Positions 9,830 to 18,354 are shown, counted from the stretch's first letter. The stretch: DNA of 64,000 bases from Paenibacillus hemerocallicola (GCF_006265175.1 NZ_VDCQ01000019.1:1-64000); one strand, 5' to 3'. Numbers and translations are program-made. Notes: a model not told the origin generated them from the sequence alone.

Positions 9830-10069
9830 ATGATCCGCAGACTGCTGTCGTACAAGCATTGGAGCTCTGTGGTCGGCCGGGTAATCCGTCTGGTCGGTTC
9901 CAGGGGAATTCCGGTTAAGGAAAAGCTGCTCTTCGGCATACCGGTGCTGCTGTACTGGGTGCTTCCGGATGCGATTCCGTTTCTTCCGATAGACGATATC
10001 GCCGTTACGATGATCGCGATGAATTGGTTCGCGGCGCGCGCGGAGCGCAAGTACGGGCAGATCTCTTGA
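9830..10069 (+). CDS. YkvA-like (DUF1232) small membrane protein
   Basis: 79 residues from the ATG at 9830, which has AAGGAGGGG just upstream; an in-frame ATG at 9800 lacks a site. The segment VLPDAIPFLPIDDIAV resembles the P-x-D...P-x-x-x-x-DD core of DUF1232 proteins. One hydrophobic stretch suggests membrane association. Function is unknown. The stop lies only 9 bp from the stop of the convergent exporter gene. Confidence 0.6.
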   Translation: MIRRLLSYKHWSSVVGRVIRLVGSRGIPVKEKLLFGIPVLLYWVLPDAIPFLPIDDIAVTMIAMNWFAARAERKYGQIS

Positions 10070-10078
10070 CGGGTCGGC

Positions 10079-11176
10079 TCACAGCATATGCTTGTCGTAT
10101 TCTTCCTCGGGCAGCCGTATCCATTTGCGCAAATAGCCTTGATCATACAGCGCTTTGACCAAAATGATGAGCACCGGCGACAAGATGACGCCCGCTACGC
10201 CGAACAGCGACAACGAGACGATCATGAACGAAAGCATCGTAAAGGCGGAGACGCCCAGCGAATCGCCGGTTATTTTGGGCTCCAATATTTGCCGCGTGCC
10301 GACTACGACGACGAGCAGGACCGTCAGCCAGACGGCAAGCTTGATGTTGCCAACGACGAACAAGTAGATGATCCATGGGATAAATACGGTAGATACGCCG
10401 AGCAGCGGCAGTACGTCAAAAATGGCCGACAGCAGCGCGATCGAGAATGCGTTGCCCACTCCGAGCAGCAGGAGTGCGATGAAGACTAGCACGAAGGTTA
10501 GCGCTATGAGCTTCGATTGGGCTTTAATATAGGTCACGATGCCCTTCAGCACGTTTTCCTTCAGGAAAAAAAACGCGGTCTTGAACGTACGCGGCGTCTT
10601 GTCCGAGGCGAACCGTTTCCACGATTCCGACTCGATGCTCAAAAAATAGGCGAGGATGACGCCGATCGCAAAGTTGAACACGAACGACGATACCGAGGAG
10701 AGCATGCCGAACAATCCGCCCAAAACGGTTGTAGCGAATTTGGCCCCTTTATCGGTGACGATCGTCGAATATTCCTTCGCTTTGTCGAGCCAATCCGACG
10801 GGATCGCATCCAGCTTGGATTCCCAATACCACATATTGTTGAACAGCTGTTCCTGCAGTGTTTTGGCATAGACGGGAATTTTCTGGGTCAGCTGATAAAT
10901 TTGCGCCGTGAATATGGCCCCCGCCCCGATCAGAACGCCGAGAATAATCAAGATGAATACGAGCGTCGATATGGTGGTGGCCAGCGATTTCTTCATCCCT
11001 TTGCGGTTCAGGAACCGGGCGAACGGCTCGATGATCGCGAAGATGACCAACGCGAGAAAAATCGGCGTGGCGATCCGGTATAAGTAGCTGAAGGCAAGCA
11101 TGAACAAATAAATCGTCAACGCCATTAACCCGATGTCGAACACCGTCTTGTAATATTTTTTGTAAAACGTGAGCAT
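10079..11176 (-). CDS. AI-2E family transporter (YtvI/PerM type)
   Basis: 365 residues from the ATG at 11176, preceded by GAGGTGA; a longer frame to 11263 lacks a site. Seven to eight hydrophobic helices, an amphipathic central segment (TQKIPVYAKTLQEQL) and the C-terminal GVAGVILSPVLIILVKALYD are typical of the family (PF01594). Members include the AI-2 exporter TqsA and Na+/H+ antiporters, so the substrate cannot be assigned. Confidence 0.87.
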   Translation of the reverse strand: MLTFYKKYYKTVFDIGLMALTIYLFMLAFSYLYRIATPIFLALVIFAIIEPFARFLNRKGMKKSLATTISTLVFILIILGVLIGAGAIFTAQIYQLTQKIPVYAKTLQEQLFNNMWYWESKLDAIPSDWLDKAKEYSTIVTDKGAKFATTVLGGLFGMLSSVSSFVFNFAIGVILAYFLSIESESWKRFASDKTPRTFKTAFFFLKENVLKGIVTYIKAQSKLIALTFVLVFIALLLLGVGNAFSIALLSAIFDVLPLLGVSTVFIPWIIYLFVVGNIKLAVWLTVLLVVVVGTRQILEPKITGDSLGVSAFTMLSFMIVSLSLFGVAGVILSPVLIILVKALYDQGYLRKWIRLPEEEYDKHML

Positions 11177-11312
11177 TGCGTCACCTCGGACCAAGGATGG
11201 ATTCTCCCCACATTTTATCGGTTTGGGGATGGGAAGTCCACAAAAGTTAGACGATGCCGGCAAAACGTGGTATCATTTTGTAAATGACAAGTCAAACAAG
11301 GAGTGGAACCAT

Positions 11313-11615
11313 ATGAACGTAAAAATTACGAGAGCCGCGGCGAAGGTGCTGCTGAAAGAATTGGAGCAGGAAGAAAACAACGGGCTGAAGGTTCGGGTCA
11401 AAGTCGACTTTACCCACGGCAACCACGTTCATTACGCGCTCGGATTGGACGAGCCGTCCGAAGACGACATTGTAGTGACGACGGACAAAGGGATCGAGAT
11501 CGTGATGGAGAAAAACGAAGCGATGCTCGACGGCGTCAAGATCGACTATTTATATATGCCTAACGAAGGATTTGTCATTACGAACCCGAGCAAAGGGAAT
11601 ACCGGCGACCACTAA
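11313..11615 (+). CDS. HesB/IscA-fold protein lacking the Fe-S cysteines
   Basis: 100 residues from the ATG at 11313 behind AAGGAGTGG. The pattern VKITRAAAKVLLKEL...YALGLDEPSEDDIVV...DGVKIDYLY matches HesB-like (Fe-S biosynthesis fold) proteins. No cysteine is present anywhere, so the usual C-x(n)-CGC cluster ligands are missing and classical cluster assembly is unlikely. Such short HesB-like proteins are common in Bacilli and of unknown role. The DUF1450 gene follows 40 bp downstream. Confidence 0.72.
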   Translation: MNVKITRAAAKVLLKELEQEENNGLKVRVKVDFTHGNHVHYALGLDEPSEDDIVVTTDKGIEIVMEKNEAMLDGVKIDYLYMPNEGFVITNPSKGNTGDH

Positions 11616-11655
11616 ATCCGATTACTCCTGGGCCGAAAGAGGGAACTCGAAAGAC

Positions 11656-11880
11656 ATGGCCAACGACATACGCATTTGCGATAAATGCAAACATATGAAA
11701 ATCAAGACGGCGCTTTCGAAGCTGCAAAAGCTCGCCCCGGATACCGACATCAAGGTGGGCTGCAAATCGTATTGCGGTCCTTGCTCGAGGGCGGCTTTCA
11801 TATTCGTTAACGGGCGGTATATTACGGCGCCGACCGAAGACGAAGCGATCGAGAAAGCGCAAAAGTATATGAAGGCATAA
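11656..11880 (+). CDS. DUF1450 (YuzB-like) small cysteine-rich protein
   Basis: 74 residues with CDKCKHMK near the N-terminus and CKSYCGPCSRAAFIFVNG in the middle, the signature of DUF1450. The start ATG at 11656 has GAGGGA about 11 bases upstream. The cysteine pairs suggest a metal- or redox-binding site, but function is unknown. It probably shares a transcript with the HesB-like gene. Confidence 0.82.
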   Translation: MANDIRICDKCKHMKIKTALSKLQKLAPDTDIKVGCKSYCGPCSRAAFIFVNGRYITAPTEDEAIEKAQKYMKA

Positions 11881-11884
11881 AGCG

Positions 11885-11909
11885 AAGACGGCCCCATACG
11901 GGCCGTCTT
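11885..11909. terminator. Bidirectional hairpin terminator
   Basis: A 10-bp perfect stem (aagacggccc / gggccgtctt) with a 5-base loop and T-rich flanks lies between convergent genes. Confidence 0.85.
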
Positions 11910-11957
11910 TCTCTTTACAGCCGGACGAGCCGCCTACGTGCAGGCGGCTGCGGTTCG

Positions 11958-12179
11958 CTACCGTTTCGGCTTGCCCGGCCGTCTTCTGGCCGGCGGCTTG
12001 CTGCGCAGCTTTAGCAAATAGGCGCCGTTCAGCAGTCCGGCGATGCCTCCGAGGACAAGGACCGTTTGAATCCATACGTCGCTCCTTTGATAAATAAAGA
12101 CGAGCGCGGACGTTACGGCGAACGCTACGGCGATGACCAGTTCGACGATGACGAGAATAAGCATTCGGTTGCTGCGCAT
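11958..12179 (-). CDS. Small two-helix membrane protein
   Basis: 73 residues from the ATG at 12179, which follows AAGGAG at good spacing. There are two hydrophobic segments (MLILVIVELVIAVAFAV and WIQTVLVLGGIAGLLNGAYLL) and a strongly basic tail ending PARRRPGKPKR that should stay in the cytosol. I recognise no family and see no clue to function from neighbours. Confidence 0.6.
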   Translation of the reverse strand: MRSNRMLILVIVELVIAVAFAVTSALVFIYQRSDVWIQTVLVLGGIAGLLNGAYLLKLRSKPPARRRPGKPKR

Positions 12180-12325
12180 GAATCGGTCTCCTTTTAAGAT
12201 AGGTAGGTAGTCCTTCTCGGGCTCTTGTCCCCTTATCATATCAAATAACGGACGCGGTAGGATATATGAGACGACGGTTCCGTGTTATAGTGAAAAGAAA
12301 ACGGTTCGGGAGGAGAGTGTAACGA

Positions 12326-13465
12326 ATGGAAGCTGTAGTAGTCGCAGGGATCGTCCTGCTTATAACATTGCTGTTGATAGGCAACGCCTCGGGCAAGAAA
12401 AAACGGCCAGGGAGGACGGGAAATAGGGGAACGCGATCCGTGGGCTCGAGGCCGTCTCCGCAATTGCCGCCATACGAAACCGGCGTATTGCCGGATCGAT
12501 TGGGATTGCTGCCGGACGTTCCGTTGCATGGCACGGCCCGGCGGTTGGAGCGCGCTTTCGACGCCGGCTTCGGGTCGCAGCTGAAGCGTCGCGTGCTGGA
12601 TAAATATACGCGAATGACGGAAGCGGAATATGATTATAAGCTGCTGGAGCTGAAACGGTATTTGCTCATGAATGCGGTACTGAAAGGGGTTCCGATGTTC
12701 AGCCCCGAGGTGGACGACATTTGGCATGAAATGCTCATGTTCACCCGCGAGTACGAGCGGTTTTGCGAGGAATGGAACGGCAGAACGGTTCATCACGCAC
12801 CTCACGGGGAAGCGGAGCCGATGCCTGGCGAGCGGGCTTGGTTCGATTGGGTGTACAGCCAGTTGTTCGTAGCCACCCCATACAGCGGCCGGATATGGCG
12901 CGGATTTTTCCGCTACCCGCTCGATGCCGGGCTGCTGCAGTCGTTGGAGCGCGAAGCTCCGGAAACGATAGCCGAGAAAAGGTTCAGCGGGGCGTCGGCA
13001 CAGACGAATCCGGAGACGGAGCAGACGATAGCGCTGCTCATACGGAAAGCGAAGGAGCAAATTTCGCAATCGAAAACCGCTCCTGCCGCGAACGGAACCA
13101 TACCGGGGACGGGGAGTCCAAATGCACGCGAACGGTGGCAGGATCGGCCCGATTCTTCTTCGGCGTATTCGGGGACTGCCAACTTCGCGATGCTGGGCTC
13201 CGCGATGCTTCTGTTCTCGATGACCGATCCAACCGGCTACGAGCAGCAGATGGAGGCGATTATGCCCGAGGAAGAGAAGCGCAATCAGTCTTCGTGCGGC
13301 GGATCTTCCTGCTCGGGCGTAAGCGGAGACCGCCGCGATCCGGATTCCGGGGACGGAGGCGACACCGGAGGGAGCTCCGATGGAGGCAACTCGTCGGGCG
13401 ATTCCTCCTCATGCAGCTCCAGCTCTTCTTCTTGCTCGTCCGGCTGCGGGGGCGGAGGGGACTGA
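12326..13465 (+). CDS. GRDP-like membrane protein with Ser/Cys/Gly-rich tail
   Basis: 379 residues behind GGAGGAGAG. One N-terminal membrane helix (about 4-20) is followed by a basic linker and a core (about 75-210) with VDDIWHEMLMFTREYERFC and VHHAP, which resembles the V-D-x-I-W-H...Y..FC signature of glycine-rich-domain-like proteins (PF07173). A second hydrophobic stretch lies near 285-300. The last 60 residues are almost only Ser, Gly, Asp and Cys (SSCGGSSCSG, SSCSSGCGGGGD), with seven cysteines. The tail resembles the CGGGG tails of other bacterial membrane proteins. Function unknown; metal binding or surface display are possibilities only. Confidence 0.65.
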   Translation: MEAVVVAGIVLLITLLLIGNASGKKKRPGRTGNRGTRSVGSRPSPQLPPYETGVLPDRLGLLPDVPLHGTARRLERAFDAGFGSQLKRRVLDKYTRMTEAEYDYKLLELKRYLLMNAVLKGVPMFSPEVDDIWHEMLMFTREYERFCEEWNGRTVHHAPHGEAEPMPGERAWFDWVYSQLFVATPYSGRIWRGFFRYPLDAGLLQSLEREAPETIAEKRFSGASAQTNPETEQTIALLIRKAKEQISQSKTAPAANGTIPGTGSPNARERWQDRPDSSSAYSGTANFAMLGSAMLLFSMTDPTGYEQQMEAIMPEEEKRNQSSCGGSSCSGVSGDRRDPDSGDGGDTGGSSDGGNSSGDSSSCSSSSSSCSSGCGGGGD

Positions 13466-13571
13466 CCGCTCTTGTATGGCAAAGCGGCTATGGATGGATT
13501 AAAGGCGGTGTAGCCTTCTATATAGCAACAGGCATGAAGTCGGCGTCCCGATAATGGTTTGTTCCGACAAG

Positions 13572-13636
13572 AATGAACCCCGTTTTGCTAATGCTGAACT
13601 CAAGTTCGCCATTAGCAGGACGGGGTTCATTTTTTC
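13572..13636 (+). terminator. Long three-part hairpin terminator
   Basis: Nested inverted repeats aatgaaccccg / cggggttcatt, tgctaatg / cattagca and gaact / agttc form a hairpin of about 59 bases ending in six T. It lies 106 bp after the GRDP-like gene. Confidence 0.8.
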
Positions 13637-13651
13637 TCCGCAGGTGCCGGA

Positions 13652-13786
13652 CTAACCGGAGCGGGAAGCTGCGGCGGGAACGGAGGCCGATCCGGCCTCC
13701 TTCTCCTCGCCGCATCCCCCGATCAGCGCGAAGCCGAGGATGAGCAGCACGATGGCGTACGCATAGACGAACGCTTTGTTGGTCAC
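13652..13786 (-). CDS. 44-residue small lipoprotein
   Basis: Minus-strand translation from the GTG at 13786 gives 44 residues: a hydrophobic signal (YAIVLLILGFALI) ending in the lipobox IGGC, then the short polar tail GEEKEAGSASVPAAASRSG and a TAG stop. The start lies 6 bp after the FMN-reductase stop, so it is probably co-transcribed; the Shine-Dalgarno is weak (AAAGGGTG, inside the upstream stop). A mature peptide of about 20 residues tethered to the membrane is unusual but occurs in Bacilli. Function unknown. Confidence 0.55.
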   Translation of the reverse strand: MTNKAFVYAYAIVLLILGFALIGGCGEEKEAGSASVPAAASRSG

Positions 13787-13792
13787 CCCGGT

Positions 13793-14338
13793 CTACACCC
13801 TTTCGCGGGCCAAATCGATTTCTTCGATGAAACCGACCAGCGAATCGTGCAGCCGCTTGCGCGCTTCCTCCTCGATCGTGAGCTTGCCTTGATCGTCGCG
13901 GAGCACTTGGGAATCCACGATATATACGCCGGTTTGCAGACGGGTTGCTCCGAGAGCCGACAGGACGGGCTTGAGCGAGTAATCGATGGACAGAAGATGG
14001 GCGATCGTGCCGCCTATGGCGACGGGCAATATCGTTTTGCGTACGAGCGCCTTCTGCGGCAGCAGATCGAGGAACGTTTTCAGCAAGCCCGTGTAGGCCG
14101 CCTTATATACGGGCGTGGCGATTAGGACAGCGTCCGCTTGCTCCACCGATGCGATGCTCTTCAGCACCTCTGGGCTGTCGAAACGGGCGTGAACCAGATC
14201 GGCGGGAGGCAAGTCGCGGACTTGCAAACGTTCTACATAGGCGCCGGATGTTTCCAGCACATATTGGGCGTAATCGAGAATGCCGTTCAGACGGGAGGAC
14301 TCGGTCGGACTTCCGGAAATAATTACGATTTTGGACAT
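13793..14338 (-). CDS. ssuE: NADPH-dependent FMN reductase, SsuE type
   Basis: 181 residues from the ATG at 14338 (AGGTG upstream). The flavodoxin-like fold is indicated by SGSPTESSRLNGILDYA and ATPVYKAAYTGLLKTFLDLLPQ, typical of SsuE. The enzyme supplies reduced FMN to two-component alkanesulfonate monooxygenases. No ssuD or transport gene is next to it, but the upstream yezD gene and the shared sulfur-regulon element support a role in sulfur scavenging. Confidence 0.82.
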   Translation of the reverse strand: MSKIVIISGSPTESSRLNGILDYAQYVLETSGAYVERLQVRDLPPADLVHARFDSPEVLKSIASVEQADAVLIATPVYKAAYTGLLKTFLDLLPQKALVRKTILPVAIGGTIAHLLSIDYSLKPVLSALGATRLQTGVYIVDSQVLRDDQGKLTIEEEARKRLHDSLVGFIEEIDLARERV

Positions 14339-14405
14339 ATGGGACACCTGCTTTTCTTCAAAATGGTTGCATACCTCGTAAAAAATATTGGCGGACAAAC
14401 GCACG

Positions 14406-14460
14406 AAAAAGAGGCTTTCGCCTCCCGCTTCGATCATACGAATCGGGGTGCGAAAGCCTC
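14406..14460 (-). terminator. Minus-strand terminator between yezD and ssuE
   Basis: A perfect 10-bp inverted repeat (gaggctttcg / cgaaagcctc) with further inner pairing is followed on the minus strand by five T. It should end or attenuate transcripts from yezD before ssuE. Confidence 0.75.
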
Positions 14461-14476
14461 CGGCGGTCCGGTAGGC

Positions 14477-14680
14477 TTATCGGCTTTGCTGTTTCAGAGG
14501 CTCGGGACGGGAACGGCCCGGACTCGCGGAGTACGAATCGAACCGTTTCCGCTCCGTCCGTTCGATTTGCACGATTTTGCCGTCATGCACGATGATCTGC
14601 ACGTTGCCGTATTCCAACCCCTTCACGCTGCTCAATATGCGATCCGCCCAAACGTCATCCAATTGAACCGCATTGCCCAT
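14477..14680 (-). CDS. yezD: YezD family protein (DUF2292), copy 1
   Basis: 67 residues with VQLDDVWADRILSSVKGLEYG and VQIIVHDGKIVQIERTE, the DUF2292 signature. Its role is unknown, but the family recurs beside sulfur-assimilation genes. It is a close paralogue of the protein at 28637-28858; the core is nearly identical and the C-terminal tails differ. A TTGACA promoter and the shared sulfur element lie upstream. Confidence 0.85.
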   Translation of the reverse strand: MGNAVQLDDVWADRILSSVKGLEYGNVQIIVHDGKIVQIERTERKRFDSYSASPGRSRPEPLKQQSR

Positions 14681-14720
14681 CTTGCATTCCTCCGTTTCGA
14701 ATCGATCTTTATCAACTATT

Positions 14721-14782
14721 CCTATAAATATAGTTGGTTTATCTATGTGGGCATCTTATCATCGGCTGGCTGCGGCTGTCAA
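14721..14782 (-). promoter_or_regulatory. yezD promoter with CymR-like element
   Basis: On the minus strand TTGACA (14782-14777), an 18-bp spacer and TAAGAT (14758-14753) form a good sigma-A promoter. The palindromic element cctataaatatagttgg (plus-strand orientation, 14721-14737) lies 15 bp past the -10 box, overlapping or just after the expected start site, a position suited to a repressor. The same element occurs at 33141-33157 ahead of the sulfate importer. CymR or an equivalent is the likely factor, by inference. The rest of the 416-bp gap (14681-15096) shows no gene. Confidence 0.65.
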
Positions 14783-15057
14783 TCGTCTCCGGAGATGTTG
14801 TTGGAATGATTTAAAGATGGACCTGGCGGTTGGAAATATACGGTTTCCCCGCGTTTTTGCGATCCCGGCGGCCGGAGGCGCTCGGTCCTTTCGTTCAAAA
14901 TGACGGAAATTTGGCGAGCGTCCGCAGCCGGTTTTTCCGATGGTTGGAGCAAACGGGAATGCAACCGTCGAGGCTGACAATGCTCCATATTTCCGGATGC
15001 TTTCGTGTATATACTTTCCGCTTCTACGGACTTATGATCAAATACGTAAGCTAAAGA

Positions 15058-15071
15058 TGAAAGCGTTTTAG
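15058..15071 (+). promoter_or_regulatory. cre-like site ahead of the solute-binding gene
   Basis: tgaaagcgttttag matches the CcpA cre consensus TGWAANCGNTNWCA at 12 of 14 positions. It lies 25 bp before the lipoprotein start. Catabolite control of a sugar-uptake gene is plausible. Confidence 0.4.
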
Positions 15072-15096
15072 AAACCGATTACTGGGAGGTCGACTC

Positions 15097-16458
15097 ATGA
15101 AAAAACGCGTATGGACGAAAGGAAGAAAAGGCGCGAGCCTGCTGTTGTCCGTCTCGTTGCTGGCCGTCTTCGCGGCGGCATGCGGGGGGAATACGCCGCA
15201 GCAAGCGGATGGGCAAACGGGAGCGAGCGGGGGAGAGACGCCAAAGGAGCCGTCGAAGGAGCCGGTCACGCTCGTGTTTTATTCGAATAACGGCGGTACG
15301 GTCGAGGCGTTCGACCAGCGGTTCGGCGATGCGCTCCGCAAGAAGTTTCCGCATTACACGATCGAGTATATCCGCGCCGAGAAAGGAACGATGCTGCCCG
15401 ATCTCGTAGCTGCGGGGAAGAAATTCGATATATTTTTCGCTTCCATCGGCAACTATGAAAGCGCCCTGTTCGAGTACAAGCTGGAGAAGGATATGACTTC
15501 GCTGATCGCGAGCAAGCAAATCGACTTGAACCGGTTCGAGCCGTCGATCATCGAGGCGATGAAGCAAATTTCGGGAGGCAAAATGTACGGCCTGCCGGTG
15601 TTCAACAATGTGATGGTGACGTTCTACAACAAAACGATATTCGACAAGTTCGGCGTGACGTACCCGAAGGACGGCATGACTTGGGACGAAGCGCATGCGC
15701 TGGCGAAAAGACTGGACAAAAACGAAGGCGGTCGCCAATACGTGGGCCTGACGGTCAATCCGGGCAAAATCATCAGCCTGAACCCGTTCTCGATACAGGC
15801 TCTGGACACGAAGACGGGCAAGCCGACGATCAACTCGAACGACGGCTGGAAGAAGCTGTTCGACACGATGTTCGTCAAGCCGCTGCAGGATGCCGGCGTA
15901 CGCGAGGAAATGGCCCGGCAGAAAAAAATTCCCGACCACTACTCTTTCGTGCGCGAGCATAATTTGGCGATGTATGTATATTCGGCCGATCTCCCCGCCG
16001 TACTGCCGGCGGAAATGGAAAATGTCGATTGGGATATGGCGGCGATGCCGCATTACGCCGATCAGCCGCGTATCGGCTCTCAGGCGTATCCGAGCTACTT
16101 TGGCATTACGACCTTGACCCAACATCCGAACGAGGCGATGGAGGCGATCAAATATTTGACCTCGGACGAATATCAGCTGGACATGTCCAAATCGGGCAAC
16201 ATTCCGGTGCTCGGCAAGGAAAACATCCAGAAGGCGTACGGGACGGAAGCGAAATACAAGGATAAGCGCCTCTCGTCGGTATTCTACAACAAATCCGCCC
16301 CGATTCCCCTCAAGTCCGCGCTCGATCCGGCGATCGCGAACATTTACGCGAAGCAGGCGGCCGCTCAGATGGCGCTGACCTCGATCGATATGAACACCGC
16401 GTTCCGGGTGGTGGAGGAAGAGGCGTTGAAAACGATCCAGCAGGAGAACAGCAAGTAA
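15097..16458 (+). CDS. Extracellular solute-binding lipoprotein (sugar ABC type), orphan
   Basis: 453 residues with a lipoprotein signal (LLAVFAAACGG), then a family-1 sugar-binding fold (FDKFGVTYPKDGMTWDEA, YIRAEKGTMLPDLVAAG). GGGAGG lies upstream. Such proteins capture oligosaccharides for ABC import, but no permease is next to it; a permease elsewhere or a sensing role is required. The DUF4838 gene follows after 24 bp, then a pectate lyase, so pectin-derived sugars are a reasonable guess. It is paralogous to the orphan protein at 42970. Confidence 0.85.
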   Translation: MKKRVWTKGRKGASLLLSVSLLAVFAAACGGNTPQQADGQTGASGGETPKEPSKEPVTLVFYSNNGGTVEAFDQRFGDALRKKFPHYTIEYIRAEKGTMLPDLVAAGKKFDIFFASIGNYESALFEYKLEKDMTSLIASKQIDLNRFEPSIIEAMKQISGGKMYGLPVFNNVMVTFYNKTIFDKFGVTYPKDGMTWDEAHALAKRLDKNEGGRQYVGLTVNPGKIISLNPFSIQALDTKTGKPTINSNDGWKKLFDTMFVKPLQDAGVREEMARQKKIPDHYSFVREHNLAMYVYSADLPAVLPAEMENVDWDMAAMPHYADQPRIGSQAYPSYFGITTLTQHPNEAMEAIKYLTSDEYQLDMSKSGNIPVLGKENIQKAYGTEAKYKDKRLSSVFYNKSAPIPLKSALDPAIANIYAKQAAAQMALTSIDMNTAFRVVEEEALKTIQQENSK

Positions 16459-16482
16459 ACTCGCATTCGGGAGGTTGGGACA

Positions 16483-18354
16483 GTGACGAATAGCAACAGG
16501 GCGTATTATATGGCAAAAGAACGGGAAATTCGATGCCGCATCGTAAGCGCGGAAGACGGATTCGGCGCGGAGGCCGCTGACGAGTTCCGCAGGGCGGTCC
16601 GCAAATCGTGCGGAGCCGGGACGGAATCGGCTGCGGTGGAGGAACCGGAGGTTATTCCGCCGGACGGGGTGCAGGTTGTGTTCGTGCGGAACGGGGAATT
16701 GGAGCGGTACGGGGTCGCGTCCAAGCCGCTCCCGGAGGAAGGATATCGCATCGTGTCGACGGAAAACCGGCTTCTGTTCGCGGCCGATGCCGATTTGGCG
16801 CTGCTGTACGGGGCATGCGATTTTCTGGACCGGTATATGGGCGTACGCTGGCTGTGGCCGGGAGAGCTCGGCACGTTCGTGCCGAAGCGCGATACGTTCG
16901 TCCTGCCGGACATCGATACGATCGACCGTCCGCAGCTGGAGCACCGCCGCCTGCGCTCGGCGAAGAACACGCCCGAGGTGGCCCGCTGGAATGCGGCGCA
17001 CCGGATGGGCAACCGCTCGGTGTTCAAGTTCGGGCATGCATTTACGCATTGGTGGTCGCGCTACGGGCAAGACCGGCCGGATTACTTCGCCCATCCGCCG
17101 CAGGGAGAGCGGCAGGTGGAGGACGATCGGATCAAGCTGGACCTGAGCAACGAAGCGGTCGATGACGCGATCATCGCCGAATGGACAGAGGCCGGACGTC
17201 CGGACAATTGGAACGTGTCGCCGAACGACGGTATCGGCTTCTGCGTCAGTCCCGGCTGTCTGGCGATGGATGAGCCTCCGGATCCGGACGAGTCCGCCGT
17301 ATGGAAGGGGAGCGTCAATTTGACGCCGCGGTACGTGAAGTTCTGGAACCGGCTCATTCGCAAAATGCGCGCTCTTAACCCGAACGTGACGTTGTCCACC
17401 TATGCGTACAGCTGCTACAGGGAGCCTCCCGCTCCGCCTCTGCGGCTGGAGGACGGGATGATCGTAGGCATCGTCCATTCGTGGGAAGCTTACGACCAGT
17501 GGAAAGGCTGGCACGAGGCCGGGGCCAGGCTGTATTTGCGGCCGAACTGGTGGCATTACGGCGCCGCCGCGCCGCATCTGATGCTTCGCGCCACCGGAGC
17601 CTACTTCAAATTTGCTGCCGGGCACGGCATGCTGGGCTTCGATTTCGACAGCATTATGGGACATTGGGGAACGCAAGGGGCGAGCTATTACTTGATCGCC
17701 AGATTATCCGTAAGGCCGGAGCTATCGTTCGAAGAGGTGCTGGCGGAGTTTTGCTCGGCTTTCGGCGAGGCGGCGCCGGCGATACGCGAATACCTCGCCT
17801 ACTGGGAGACCTTCTCGGAAGAAGCGGCGTACAACGTCATCGCCCGCAAAGCCATTCCCGGCAGCGTCGAAGGGAAATTCGAACAGGTCGTCGCCCGATA
17901 CGATCTCCCGAGCGCTCCGACGAGCGCGGGTTGGTTCACGCTGCCCTATTTGCTGACGGACGACGTGCTGCAGCCGGCGAAGGCGATTCTGGACCGGGCG
18001 GAAACGATGCTCGCGGGCGGAGACGGCGCCGACGCGGAAGCGGCCGGCCGAATCGGATTTTTGCGGGACGGTTTGCGGCACGCGGAGCTTACCCGGGACG
18101 TCATCCGTTACGGATACGAGCCGTCGCGCCCTGCGGGTGCCACGTTGGAGCAATACGTCAAGCTTCGGAGCGAGCTGGACGAGCTGCGCGCGGAGCTGGA
18201 TGCGAGTAACGTCGTGTGGAAAGACTTTACCGACCTTCAGGAGTATAGACGGAACGTGCCGACCCACGAAGACCGCACGACCGGCTGGGAGCGCGGAGCG
18301 CCGTCGGAATTGTCCGGAAAGGAGGTGGATGATATTAACCGGGGACTTTTTTAA
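16483..18354 (+). CDS. DUF4838 domain protein, probable glycoside hydrolase-like
   Basis: 623 residues from a GTG at 16483 with GGAGG upstream. An N-terminal region like the non-catalytic domain of GH20/GH67 enzymes (YRIVSTENRLLFAADADLAL, YGACDFLDRYMGVRWLWPGE) precedes a DUF4838 body (about 200-450, containing FAHPPQGER, FCVSPGC, STYAYSCYREPP and GFDFDSIMGHWG). There is no signal peptide, so it acts in the cytosol unless exported unusually. DUF4838 proteins resemble alpha-glucuronidases and hexosaminidases, though activity is rarely shown. Its place between a sugar-binding protein and a pectate lyase supports processing of imported oligosaccharides. Confidence 0.75.
   Translation: MTNSNRAYYMAKEREIRCRIVSAEDGFGAEAADEFRRAVRKSCGAGTESAAVEEPEVIPPDGVQVVFVRNGELERYGVASKPLPEEGYRIVSTENRLLFAADADLALLYGACDFLDRYMGVRWLWPGELGTFVPKRDTFVLPDIDTIDRPQLEHRRLRSAKNTPEVARWNAAHRMGNRSVFKFGHAFTHWWSRYGQDRPDYFAHPPQGERQVEDDRIKLDLSNEAVDDAIIAEWTEAGRPDNWNVSPNDGIGFCVSPGCLAMDEPPDPDESAVWKGSVNLTPRYVKFWNRLIRKMRALNPNVTLSTYAYSCYREPPAPPLRLEDGMIVGIVHSWEAYDQWKGWHEAGARLYLRPNWWHYGAAAPHLMLRATGAYFKFAAGHGMLGFDFDSIMGHWGTQGASYYLIARLSVRPELSFEEVLAEFCSAFGEAAPAIREYLAYWETFSEEAAYNVIARKAIPGSVEGKFEQVVARYDLPSAPTSAGWFTLPYLLTDDVLQPAKAILDRAETMLAGGDGADAEAAGRIGFLRDGLRHAELTRDVIRYGYEPSRPAGATLEQYVKLRSELDELRAELDASNVVWKDFTDLQEYRRNVPTHEDRTTGWERGAPSELSGKEVDDINRGLF

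Noticed and set aside
15079-17676. 865-codon minus-strand open frame
   Set aside because: Arg/His-rich composition, antisense to the solute-binding and DUF4838 genes, no domain or ribosome binding site.
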